Assembly: GCA_902806205.1 (NCBI GenBank)
Contig: CADCVR010000079.1
Span: forward strand, 56,409-120,408
Length of the DNA stretch: 64,000 nt
Direction: 5' to 3'
Source: an uncultured Solirubrobacteraceae bacterium
GTDB lineage: Bacteria > Actinomycetota > Thermoleophilia > Solirubrobacterales > Solirubrobacteraceae
Shown here: positions 8,580-15,470 of the stretch, in pieces
How the letters are laid out: each line of letters opens with the position of its first letter
How positions within the stretch are numbered: position 1 is the first letter of the stretch
Notes under the pieces: generated by a model
Database searches by the model: none
Seen by the model: the letters and a program-made list of their open reading frames with translations, nothing else
Told to the model about the DNA's origin: nothing
Translations under genes and position numbers: made by a program

Positions 8580-9506
8580 CTAGCCGTCCGAGCGGGAGGT
8601 CACCTCGTCGCCGGCGACCGCGACGGCCGCCTTGGCGGTCACGAGGTGGTAGAGGATCAGGACTTGCACGATCGCCAGGGACTCGGAGCGGCGCGTCTCG
8701 TCGCCGACCGTGTACTCCCCGAGCTGCTCCGTGCGCAGCTGGCTGGCGAACTGCATCTTGCCCCAGATCGCCTCCTCGATCGCCGCACCGCGGTCACGGT
8801 CGACGTCGCCGGGGATGTAGAGGCAGCGCACGTCGTTGCGCTGCTCCAGCGTGATGCCGTCGTTCTCCTCCTCCTCGATGACCGACATGTCAGGGTGCGG
8901 GAGCCCCTCGCGCAGCGTGAGGACGGCGTCGAGGTGGTCGGCGTCGCCGTCCTCGCTGGCGCGGAAGGAGACGACGAGATCGGCCTTCTGCTCCTGCGGG
9001 CGGATGAACGCCGCGGAGTCCGGCTCGCGCTTCTCGAGCTCCGCGAGCACCTGATCCTCGGTGTAGCCGCGCTTGGAGGAGTCGCGCTTGAGCTTCCACT
9101 CGCGGCGCAACTCCTCGGGCGGCGCGAGGTAGACGCGCACGTCGTACGCGGAGCTCAGCACGTTCGTGTGGTAGCCGAGCAGCCCCTCGATGACCACGAA
9201 GCGCTTGGGCGCGACGTACTCCGGGCGGCCGAAGGTCCCGTCCTTGTGCTGGTAGACCGGCTTGAGGATCGGCTCGCCGTTGCGCAGGTGGTGCACGTCC
9301 TGGGTGATGATGTCGACGTAGTTGCAGTCCGGGTGCAGCGGCGTGATGCCGTTCTCGGCCCGCTCGCTCCGGTCGAACTTGTGGTAGTCGTCGGTCCCGA
9401 TGTGGGTCACGGCTTCTTCGCCGAGGATCGCGACGAGACCCTTGGTGATCGTCGTCTTCCCGCTCGCGGAATCACCGACGACGCCGAGAACGATGGGGCG
9501 TGCCAT
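8580..9506 (-). CDS. prk: Phosphoribulokinase
   Basis: ATP-dependent kinase of the PRK/uridine kinase family, 308 aa, close to the usual length of bacterial class I phosphoribulokinases (about 290 aa). The P-loop GDSASGKTT is at residues 11-19. The substrate region GTDDYHKFDRSER follows near 42-54. The catalytic-base region IEGLLGYHT is near 128. The reaction would be ribulose 5-phosphate to ribulose 1,5-bisphosphate. No RuBisCO gene is in the window, so a Calvin cycle role is not shown. The ATG has GGGAGG about 9 nt upstream. A TATGTT -10-like element (9543-9548) lies in the divergent region shared with the MerR gene. Confidence 0.85.
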   Translation of the reverse strand: MARPIVLGVVGDSASGKTTITKGLVAILGEEAVTHIGTDDYHKFDRSERAENGITPLHPDCNYVDIITQDVHHLRNGEPILKPVYQHKDGTFGRPEYVAPKRFVVIEGLLGYHTNVLSSAYDVRVYLAPPEELRREWKLKRDSSKRGYTEDQVLAELEKREPDSAAFIRPQEQKADLVVSFRASEDGDADHLDAVLTLREGLPHPDMSVIEEEENDGITLEQRNDVRCLYIPGDVDRDRGAAIEEAIWGKMQFASQLRTEQLGEYTVGDETRRSESLAIVQVLILYHLVTAKAAVAVAGDEVTSRSDG

Positions 9507-9636
9507 GTCTGCTGCCTCCCTACTCCGACGCCAGAAGGCGCAAACATACCGCGCGCGCGTCGGCGCGGGTGGCCCCGTCGGGACGGCCGCGGCGATCCCG
9601 TCCGGGGGCGGCGGTCGTCATGGCGCCGCAACGCCC

Positions 9637-9668
9637 TTGACCTGACACCCGGGTGTCAGCCGTACCCT
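9637..9668 (+). promoter_or_regulatory. MerR-type promoter with 20-bp spacer and perfect operator
   Basis: TTGACC (9637-9642) and TACCCT (9663-9668) are separated by 20 bp instead of 17. The spacer contains the 16-bp perfect palindrome TGACACCCGGGTGTCA (9643-9658). An over-long spacer holding a dyad is the classic arrangement for MerR-family activation by DNA untwisting. The -10 element ends 6 nt before the GTG of the regulator, so transcription should start at or next to the start codon (leaderless) and be autoregulated. Confidence 0.8.
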
Positions 9669-9674
9669 GGTGAA

Positions 9675-10292
9675 GTGCAACGAACCGTCAAGCAAGTGGC
9701 GGCGGCGGTCGGCTTTCCCAGCCGCACCGTCCGCTACTACGACCGCATCGGGCTGGTCTCCCCGTCCGCGCGCTCGCAGGCCGGGTACCGGCTCTACGAC
9801 GCCCACGACGAAGGCAAGCTGAGCTTCGTCCGCCACGCGAAGGCGCTCGGGCTCAGCCTCCAGGAGATCCGCGAGCTGATCGTCGCGGCCGAGAGCGGTT
9901 GCGGCCAGGTCGTGCCCGAGCTCGACCGCCTGCTGCTCGACAAGATCAACGAGATAGATCAGCGAATCCGCGAGTTGCAGGCGTTTCGCCAGCATCTCGT
10001 CGACTACGCCGGCGGCAGGGCCGGCGGCTGCCGGTGCGGCGCTGCCGGCGCCTTCTGCGGCTGCTTGAACGACGTGCCCCTCTCCCAACCCGACCAAGGA
10101 ACGACGACCATGGCTTGTAACTGCTGTTCACCCGAAGGATCGGTCACCGAACCCGAGGCCCGGCCCGCGAACCCAGAACCCGGCCCGGGCTGCGGCTGCG
10201 GCAGCTCGTGCAGCTGCGGCACCGGTGACCCCCGGACCGGCGAGGTCTCCGGCGCCGAGGACCCACGGAGCGACCTTCAGCCCCAGGCGTAG
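9675..10292 (+). CDS. MerR-family metal sensor with Cys-rich C-terminal tail
   Basis: A 205-aa protein. Residues 1-70 are the MerR winged HTH (FPSRTVRYYDRIGLVSPSAR...GYRLY). Residues 80-110 are the dimer helix. Metal-ligand candidates are Cys76, Cys119, Cys121, Cys128 and Cys130, in the positions used by ZntR/CadR/PbrR-type divalent metal sensors. Such regulators are about 135-145 aa; here the frame continues through a 60-aa tail starting at Met146, with seven Cys (CNCC, then CGCGSSCSC), like a metallothionein. AAGGA at 10096-10100 precedes that internal ATG (10110). The start is the GTG just after a MerR-type promoter. It is divergent from prk. Likely role: metal-responsive autoregulation plus metal buffering (inference). 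Confidence 0.85.
   Translation: MQRTVKQVAAAVGFPSRTVRYYDRIGLVSPSARSQAGYRLYDAHDEGKLSFVRHAKALGLSLQEIRELIVAAESGCGQVVPELDRLLLDKINEIDQRIRELQAFRQHLVDYAGGRAGGCRCGAAGAFCGCLNDVPLSQPDQGTTTMACNCCSPEGSVTEPEARPANPEPGPGCGCGSSCSCGTGDPRTGEVSGAEDPRSDLQPQA
10110..10292 (+). CDS. Possible nested metallothionein-like peptide (internal start)
   Basis: In-frame with the MerR gene, this 60-codon stretch begins ATG GCT TGT and has an AAGGA motif 9 nt upstream. The encoded peptide carries seven cysteines in CNCC and CGCGSSCSC clusters joined by a Pro/Glu-rich linker, with no aromatic residues, typical of metallothioneins. It could be translated separately from the same mRNA, or only as the tail of the regulator. There is no stop codon between the MerR domain and this part, so separate translation is an inference from the Shine-Dalgarno-like site. 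Confidence 0.4.
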   Translation: MACNCCSPEGSVTEPEARPANPEPGPGCGCGSSCSCGTGDPRTGEVSGAEDPRSDLQPQA

Positions 10293-10319
10293 TCGCTGGG
10301 CGCGAGCGCCGGGGCCCTG

Positions 10320-11324
10320 TCAACCGGCTCCTAGGCGCTCGCCCACCCAGCGATCGATCGCTCGCCACCGTTCGAAGAGCCAGGCGATCTGCTCGTCGCG
10401 GTCGAGCGGGACGTCGCCGGCGCTGACGAACCACATTCGCAGCTCCACCGTCTGAGGCGCGGGCAGCAGTCGCCACGTCTCGCGTACTCCCGTCGGAACC
10501 CCGACGTGCGCGACGAAGACCACGTCGGCGTGCCGGGCCGCCTCCAGGGCCGCGAGGGCCCCGCCGGGCCGCGGCGCGGAGACGTGGGTCATCTCGCGCG
10601 CCCGTGCGGCCTGCTCGGCGTGCCCGCCACGCTCCAAGCGCTCGATACCGCGTTGCCGCCGGGCCGGGGTGAAGTTCGCGCCCTCGGGGAAGATCAGCAC
10701 CGCGCCGTCGTCACCGATGTCTCGGGTCATCGCGGCGATCTCGACTTCGGTGTCACCCCCGCGCGGATCGACGAAGCGGTTGGGCAGGCGCCGGCCGAGG
10801 ACGTCGATCAGCGGATCCATCCGCAGCGCTTCGTGGAGGACCAGGCGAGGCCGGCGGCCGTGCCGGCAGAGCAACTGGTGGAGGATCAGAAGCGAGTCGC
10901 CCTCGCCGGCGTGGCGGCTCAGCACGACGACCGGCTGCCGGCCGGACGACAGCGCCTCCTCGGCCGCCTGCGACTCGGCGACCTGGACATCGACGTTCGC
11001 CAGGCGGGCCATCGAGCGGTAGACGCCGCCCACGAACCAGCGCAGCACCGCATAGTGCGCGCGCTGCATGCGCGCCGACCCCGCGTGCCGGCCGAAGCCG
11101 CAGGCGACCCACAACCCCAGGCACGCCAGCGTGCACGCGACGTGCCGGGCGGCGAAATCGACGACGATCGCGAGGACCCGCAGCGGCCGCCATCCGCCGG
11201 CCAGCGGCGATGCCAGCGCCGCGACCAGCCCGAGCAGCGGAGAGAGAAGGACGACCGCGATCCCGGCGAGCAGGACGAGCGGCGCCACCACCAGACGCCG
11301 GACCGGCCAGGGCGGAACGCGCAT
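10320..11324 (-). CDS. PlsC-like acyltransferase, membrane-anchored
   Basis: A 334-aa lysophospholipid/glycerolipid acyltransferase of the PlsC family. Hydrophobic segments lie at residues about 8-45 and 50-70. The HX4D catalytic motif is SRHAGEGDS (His about 136). FPEGANF (about residue 213) is the second phosphate-binding motif, and VGVPTG follows. It should transfer an acyl chain to a lyso-lipid at the inner face of the membrane. Its ATG overlaps the stop of the upstream patatin-like gene by one base. The acylating and deacylating enzymes are thus made together, suggesting phospholipid remodelling. The substrate position is unknown. Confidence 0.8.
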   Translation of the reverse strand: MRVPPWPVRRLVVAPLVLLAGIAVVLLSPLLGLVAALASPLAGGWRPLRVLAIVVDFAARHVACTLACLGLWVACGFGRHAGSARMQRAHYAVLRWFVGGVYRSMARLANVDVQVAESQAAEEALSSGRQPVVVLSRHAGEGDSLLILHQLLCRHGRRPRLVLHEALRMDPLIDVLGRRLPNRFVDPRGGDTEVEIAAMTRDIGDDGAVLIFPEGANFTPARRQRGIERLERGGHAEQAARAREMTHVSAPRPGGALAALEAARHADVVFVAHVGVPTGVRETWRLLPAPQTVELRMWFVSAGDVPLDRDEQIAWLFERWRAIDRWVGERLGAG

Positions 11325-12181
11325 CACGACACCCCGGAGCCGTGCTGCTCGAGATACCGCGCGGACGCCACGTGGGCCAGGGCGATGCGTTCGCGGACGT
11401 TCGACGTGTCGCGGTAGCGCAGCTGCGAGAGGTCGCTGTAGCGTGGCGGCTCCTGCTGCCCGGTCGGCAGCACGTGGACGTCGACGCTCTCCGGGAGCGC
11501 GGCGAGATCGCCGACGAACCGGTGCCGGCGAGCGATCTCGAAGGCCACCAAGCCGACCTCCCAGGGCCAACGCGGGGGCTCGAGCGGCCGGTCGAGACGC
11601 CCGACGTGCAGGACGTAGATCCGCTGCGCTCCCAGCTCGATCGCGCGACTCACGGGGATGGAGTTGACGATGCCGCCGTCGATGAAGTGCTCGCCGTCGA
11701 TCTCGACGGGCGGCAGGATGCCCGGCACCGAAGCCGACGCCAGCACGGCGTCGACCACCGGCCCGGCGGCGAACCAGTGCTCCGACGCACGCTCGATGCT
11801 CGCGGCCACGCACTGGAAGGGGATCGCCAGATCCTCGATGCGGCCCGTCGGCAGCGCGTCGGACAGCAGCGCGCGCAGCCCTTCGTTGCCGTGGAGATGC
11901 GTGCGCGTGCGCGCCAGGGTGGTCAAGCGCCGAAGGACGGACCCACCGAAGACGTCGCTGCGGTCGATCGCCGACCAGACGCCGGTCAGCCGCTCGACGC
12001 CGCTCACGGTCGGGTCGGCGGCGACGGCGACGCCGTTGATCGCACCGACGGAGGTGCCGAGCACGAGATCAGGGACGATGCCGCGCTCGATCAGCGCGTG
12101 CAGCATGCCCACCTCGTGGGCGCCGAGCGGCCCGCCGCCGCCGCCGAGGACGAAGGCCGTAGGGCCGGGAGTTCCCGCCAC
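11324..12181 (-). CDS. Patatin-like phospholipase (RssA/NTE type)
   Basis: A 285-aa patatin-domain lipid hydrolase. The glycine-rich oxyanion loop GGGGGPLGAHEVG is near residue 13. The nucleophile elbow GTSVG (Ser about 44) and the DGG motif (Asp about 168) complete the Ser-Asp dyad. No signal peptide is seen, so it acts in the cytoplasm or at the inner membrane. It is translationally coupled to the downstream PlsC-like acyltransferase (TGATG). A six-base gap separates its start from the stop of the tiny membrane protein gene upstream, so all may be one transcript with the two small ORFs before it. Confidence 0.85.
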   Translation of the reverse strand: MAGTPGPTAFVLGGGGGPLGAHEVGMLHALIERGIVPDLVLGTSVGAINGVAVAADPTVSGVERLTGVWSAIDRSDVFGGSVLRRLTTLARTRTHLHGNEGLRALLSDALPTGRIEDLAIPFQCVAASIERASEHWFAAGPVVDAVLASASVPGILPPVEIDGEHFIDGGIVNSIPVSRAIELGAQRIYVLHVGRLDRPLEPPRWPWEVGLVAFEIARRHRFVGDLAALPESVDVHVLPTGQQEPPRYSDLSQLRYRDTSNVRERIALAHVASARYLEQHGSGVS

Positions 12182-12187
12182 GGTTGC

Positions 12188-12289
12188 CTAGAAGTCGATG
12201 ACGCCCAGGATAAGCAGCAGCAGAAGCGTCCCGACGACGGAGACCACCAGCGAGCCGAGGCAGCCCATGCGGTTGGAGAAGAAGAGCAT
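12188..12289 (-). CDS. 33-aa single-span membrane protein
   Basis: A tiny ORF encoding MLFFSNRMGCLGSLVV followed by a strongly hydrophobic stretch and ending in GVIDF. It is a single predicted transmembrane helix with a Cys near its start. It has a good Shine-Dalgarno (GGAGGA 8-9 nt before ATG 12289), and its ATG overlaps the stop codon of another small ORF upstream. It is followed after 6 nt by the patatin-like gene. I recall similar MGCLGSL small proteins in actinobacteria, but no function is known. The ribosome site and the coupling make it likely to be real. Confidence 0.6.
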   Translation of the reverse strand: MLFFSNRMGCLGSLVVSVVGTLLLLLILGVIDF

Positions 12290-12420
12290 CAGCGCGTCCT
12301 CCGGTGGGCGTAGGCGCCGCGCAGCGCGACCGCCGTGAGGGTCAGAACGCCGAGCGGGATCGGCAGGCAGCAGCCGCACCCGCGAACCTGGACCCGGCTG
12401 GTCCGCCGGCGCGGCCTCAT
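12289..12420 (-). CDS. 43-aa basic Cys-rich small protein
   Basis: The ORF starts at ATG 12420 and ends in TGA that shares its A with the ATG of the 33-aa membrane protein (TGATG). The product has an Arg-rich N-terminus, the motif RGCGCCLPIPLG around residues 13-24, a short hydrophobic stretch and a basic C-terminus. The GC-biased third positions and coupling to the next tiny gene suggest it is real. No clear Shine-Dalgarno is visible, and I cannot assign a function. The CGCC...PIPLG motif may mark a membrane-associated or metal-binding peptide. Confidence 0.45.
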   Translation of the reverse strand: MRPRRRTSRVQVRGCGCCLPIPLGVLTLTAVALRGAYAHRRTR

Positions 12421-12600
12421 GAGCCGGCCGGAACTTCCGTGGGACGAACCCAGGCGGCGCAGGGCGGCGCGACGCAGGAGACGTGGCGTTCGGATCGATG
12501 GAAATGGCGCATGGGCTCGAGGAGTCTAAGCCCGCGGTGGACGGCGCTGCTTCGACCCCTCCGAGGTGAGCGGCCGGAGCCGGTGGTCGCGCCGAGATCT

Positions 12601-13071
12601 CTACGTGACGTCAGGCTCCCCGTGGACGGTGCGGTAGGTCATGAGCCACGTCCCGATCTGCGGCTCTGCGAGCTGTTCCAGCAACTGCTGCGCCCATTCC
12701 TCGGCGGTGACGGTCCGCGACTCTTCCGCGCGCTCGGCGCGTGCTCGGTCGACGACCGCGACCCGGCGGTCGTCGAGCCACCCGCGGACCTCGCGGACGG
12801 CGATCACGAACGGCTTGCTGCGTGGCGCTGCGTTGAGGACGTCGCTCACGAACGCGGTCCCGAGGTCGTGGCGCTCGTTCTCCTCGTCTGAGAGGTCGTG
12901 CGCGACGTCGGAGAGCAGCGCGACGGCGGTGGAGAGCGCCCCGCTGCCCGAATAGCCCCACGCCCACGCGTCGGTCCGCCAGGAGTTGCTCGGTGCGCGC
13001 ACCTCGCGAATCCCGTCGGCGGACACGTGGTCGATTCGCACGCGGCTCCGTAGGACGTAGTGGGGCTCCAT
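12601..13071 (-). CDS. Hypothetical protein, DUF6166-like
   Basis: A 156-aa cytoplasmic protein with no signal peptide. The central motif WGYSGSGALSTAVALLSDV recalls small DUF6166-type proteins often found in accessory regions, but I am unsure of the match. The C-terminal part is charged (ERAEESRTVTAEEWAQQLLEQL) and helical. The ATG at 13071 is preceded 7 nt upstream by TAGCCT (13079-13084), suggesting a leaderless transcript. It lies alone between a secreted-protein gene with a strong terminator upstream and a gene-free 180-bp stretch downstream. Function unknown. Confidence 0.7.
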   Translation of the reverse strand: MEPHYVLRSRVRIDHVSADGIREVRAPSNSWRTDAWAWGYSGSGALSTAVALLSDVAHDLSDEENERHDLGTAFVSDVLNAAPRSKPFVIAVREVRGWLDDRRVAVVDRARAERAEESRTVTAEEWAQQLLEQLAEPQIGTWLMTYRTVHGEPDVT

Positions 13072-13238
13072 GACCTGCAGGCTAGGGGTGCTGTGGAGCC
13101 GTCTTCACGAGGAGATCGGCGCGGGTGACCCGCACCGGATCAGCGGGCGGCGTGGTGGGAAGATGTGTCGAGCTCCTGGGATCGAGTTCTCAGGTGAGTG
13201 CTCCCGCCGCGAACTTCACGTAGACGTTCCGGAGGCAG

Positions 13239-13271
13239 GACGCCGGAGCACCTGGCGGGTGCTCCGGCGTC
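13239..13271 (-). terminator. Strong hairpin downstream of the secreted-protein gene
   Basis: GACGCCGGAGCACC and GGTGCTCCGGCGTC form a perfect 14-bp stem with a 5-nt loop (TGGCG). It lies 25 nt beyond the stop of the gene at 13297-13983. It is the clearest terminator-shaped structure in this part of the window, without a U-tract. Confidence 0.65.
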
Positions 13272-13296
13272 TCGGATTCAGGTGACGGCTGCAGGT

Positions 13297-13983
13297 TCAG
13301 CCCGAGATGCGCTGGACCTTCGCGCCCTTGTGCTTGCCCATGGCGAAGCGCACGTGCGCGGAAGCGCCCTGAAGCACCTGCGTCTGATATGTCTCCTTCT
13401 GGGTGAACGCGCCGTCGGGCAGGGTCGACGTGCGCGCGTACAGCGCGTCGGTCTCGGCGTCGATGACCGCAACCGTCTTGCCGTCCGACCGGTCACTGAC
13501 CCACTTGCCGGGGACGTTCTCGACGACGAGCGCGCGGCGGCCGCGAACCGTCGTCTCGCCCGTGACCTTCGTGATGCCCTGCTCGACGTAGGCCCGCTGC
13601 ACGGCGGCCTCGAAGAGCGAGGAGTTGAACGGGGTGCTCGCCCGGCTGGACTTCCGGACCGTCACCCGCCCGGTCTCGGCGGAGAACGTTCGGGTCTCCT
13701 TGCGGGTGATCACCGTCTCGGCGGTGACCTTGCCCGACTTCATGTCGGTGACGACGGAGCGGGCCCGGTTGCGCGACAGCCAGAGCTCGTGCCGGGTGTG
13801 GCGCGGAACTGCCTTGGAGCCGGTGATCTCCGTCACGGTGACGGAGTGCTCCACCTTCCCGGCCGGGACGGCGTACCGGGCGTCGCCTGGCTTCGGAAGG
13901 TTGTCGTCGAGCCCCGCCGCGGCGGGACCGGCGGCCACGAGGGCCAGGGTGAGGGTGGTCAGGATGGGAGTGGTGATGTTCAT
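13297..13983 (-). CDS. Secreted hypothetical protein
   Basis: A 228-aa protein with an N-terminal signal peptide (MNITTPILTTLTLALVAAG, cleavage near AAAG). The mature part is a beta-rich, Thr/Val/Lys-rich domain without Cys. The alternating pattern (HSVTVTEITGSK, ELWLSRNRARSV, TRTFSAETGRVT) resembles LolA/LppX-like or outer-surface lipid-binding folds, but no motif proves it. It is divergent from the DUF4394 gene, with 105 bp between them that include an A-rich tract (CGAAAAAAATTCC). Its location next to the envelope-sensor block suggests a cell-surface role. Function unknown. Confidence 0.7.
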   Translation of the reverse strand: MNITTPILTTLTLALVAAGPAAAGLDDNLPKPGDARYAVPAGKVEHSVTVTEITGSKAVPRHTRHELWLSRNRARSVVTDMKSGKVTAETVITRKETRTFSAETGRVTVRKSSRASTPFNSSLFEAAVQRAYVEQGITKVTGETTVRGRRALVVENVPGKWVSDRSDGKTVAVIDAETDALYARTSTLPDGAFTQKETYQTQVLQGASAHVRFAMGKHKGAKVQRISG

Positions 13984-14088
13984 GCCCCCGACAACCGGGA
14001 AGGCCGCGGCCCGTCCCGCATCATCTGCCCGAAAAAAATTCCTGGCGATAGTCCGAAACGTCAGGCAGGATCGGCAGTTCGGAGCTCC

Positions 14089-15204
14089 ATGTCCCGCTTC
14101 GCGCTCGCCTTCACCGCCCTGCTGCTGCTTCCCGCCCCTGCGTACGGCGCCGAGGCCTTCCTCGGCGTGCTGGAGGACGGCCGCATGGTCCGCTTCTCGA
14201 GTCAGTCGCCGTACGCGCTGAGCACTCCGCGTGATCCGGTGGGGCTCGCGCCCGGGGAGCGGCTGGTCGCGATCAGCGACGGCCCGCGGGGGCCGGTCGC
14301 GATCGGCTCGAGCGCCCGCCTGTACGCCGTCGACCCCGACTCCGGCCAGGCGAAGGCGATCGGCGCGCCGTTCGAGCAGGGCCTGCGCGGGTCACGCTTC
14401 TCGCTGGCCGCAGCCCCGGGCGCCACGTCCGCGCGGCTGCTCTCAGACGTCGGCCAGGACCTCGTCGTCGACCTCCAGACCGGCGCGGCCCAGCCGGGGC
14501 CCGGCCTGCGCCGCGCCGGCGACGGCGCCACCGTGCGCCCGGCGGCCGACGTGGCCCCGGACGGTCGTCTCGTCGGCCTGCAGCTCAGCCCCGCGACCTT
14601 TCTGCGCGAGACCACGCCGGGCAACTCGGCGATGGAAGCGAGCTCGCTCGCCCTCCCGCGCGAACCCAAGCTCGACGAGCCCATCGGCTTTCAGATCGGC
14701 TCGGACGGGCGGGGCTATGTCCTCGGCGTCGCCGGCGGGAATCTGCGCCGCCGTCAATCGATCCTGGTGCTGATCGACCCGACGACCGGCGCGATCATCG
14801 GGGGCGCGCGCCCCAGGGTGTTCTTCTTCGGCCGCCGTATCGACGCCTTCGCCTCCCTCGGGCGCGTCGCCGAAGACCGCAAACCGGCGCGGGCGACAGT
14901 CCGCCTCCCCCGCACGATCTCGGTCCGCGCCCTGCTCGCCCGCGGGCTCCCGCTGTCGGTCGAGTCCGACGAGGCCGCCCAGGTCACCGCGTCGATACGC
15001 CTCGGCGGCCGGCCCACGGGCTTCGGATTCTTGACCCGTGACATCCCCGGCGTGTTCGACCTGCGCAAGAGCTTCTTTCTGCGTGCTGGCGAGAGAGCCG
15101 CCCTGCGGCGGGCCGTCGGCCGCCGCGTGCGCGTCCTCATCGGGGTGAACGACCTGAAGGGCAACCGCCGGCGCTTGGAGCGAACCGCGCGCCTGACCCG
15201 CTGA
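14089..15204 (+). CDS. Secreted DUF4394-like protein
   Basis: A 371-aa protein with a signal peptide (MSRFALAFTALLLLPAPAYGA). Residues 20-240 show the DUF4394 pattern of repeated short beta motifs (LYAVDPDSGQ, LLSDVGQDLVVDLQTGA, ILVLIDPTTGA), probably a beta-propeller-like extracellular domain. The C-terminal 100 residues are basic and beta-rich, with PRTISVRALLARGLPLSVESDE, a pattern I associate with secreted Thermoleophilia proteins. GGAG is 5 nt before the ATG. The TGA overlaps the ATG of the next gene (TGATG). It is the first gene of a coupled set leading into a membrane-tethered sigma factor, so it may be the sensed or controlled envelope protein (inference). Confidence 0.75.
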   Translation: MSRFALAFTALLLLPAPAYGAEAFLGVLEDGRMVRFSSQSPYALSTPRDPVGLAPGERLVAISDGPRGPVAIGSSARLYAVDPDSGQAKAIGAPFEQGLRGSRFSLAAAPGATSARLLSDVGQDLVVDLQTGAAQPGPGLRRAGDGATVRPAADVAPDGRLVGLQLSPATFLRETTPGNSAMEASSLALPREPKLDEPIGFQIGSDGRGYVLGVAGGNLRRRQSILVLIDPTTGAIIGGARPRVFFFGRRIDAFASLGRVAEDRKPARATVRLPRTISVRALLARGLPLSVESDEAAQVTASIRLGGRPTGFGFLTRDIPGVFDLRKSFFLRAGERAALRRAVGRRVRVLIGVNDLKGNRRRLERTARLTR

Positions 15205-15470
15205 TGCGCCCCGCGCCGGTGATAACGCTCGTGCTCGCGCTCCTGCTGACCGCCACCCTCGCCACCGCCGCCCAGGCCGCGAGCACCCGCAGCCTCTGTG
15301 CGCGCACGGCGGCGCTGCGCGACTCGCCCGAAGGGTTCGTGATCGGGCGCCTGTACCGCCCACAGCGTCTGCGGGTGCAGCGGCGCAGCGCCAACCGCCG
15401 CTGGGCGCTCGTCGTGACCCGCGCCGGCGCGGCCGGCTGGCTTCCGGCCAGGAGCCTCTGTCGTGCTTGA
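15204..15470 (+). CDS. Small secreted SH3-like protein
   Basis: An 88-aa protein. The signal peptide is MRPAPVITLVLALLLTATLATAAQA, and the mature part of about 62 aa is one bacterial SH3-like domain. It contains LCARTAALRDSPEG, a central RRSANRRWALVV strand and the GWLPA end motif; two Cys (about residues 33 and 86) may form a disulfide. The same kind of domain forms the C-terminus of the neighbouring sigma-factor fusion. Its start overlaps the DUF4394 stop by 1 nt, and its last 8 nt overlap the sigma gene. It probably binds cell-wall peptides or glycans. Confidence 0.75.
   Translation: MRPAPVITLVLALLLTATLATAAQAASTRSLCARTAALRDSPEGFVIGRLYRPQRLRVQRRSANRRWALVVTRAGAAGWLPARSLCRA

Noticed and set aside
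8580..9506. Uridine kinase as alternative for the phosphoribulokinase call
   Set aside because: The length of 308 aa and the TDDYHKFDRSER region favour PRK. Uridine kinases are about 210 aa. The alternative is kept only as a check in the findings.
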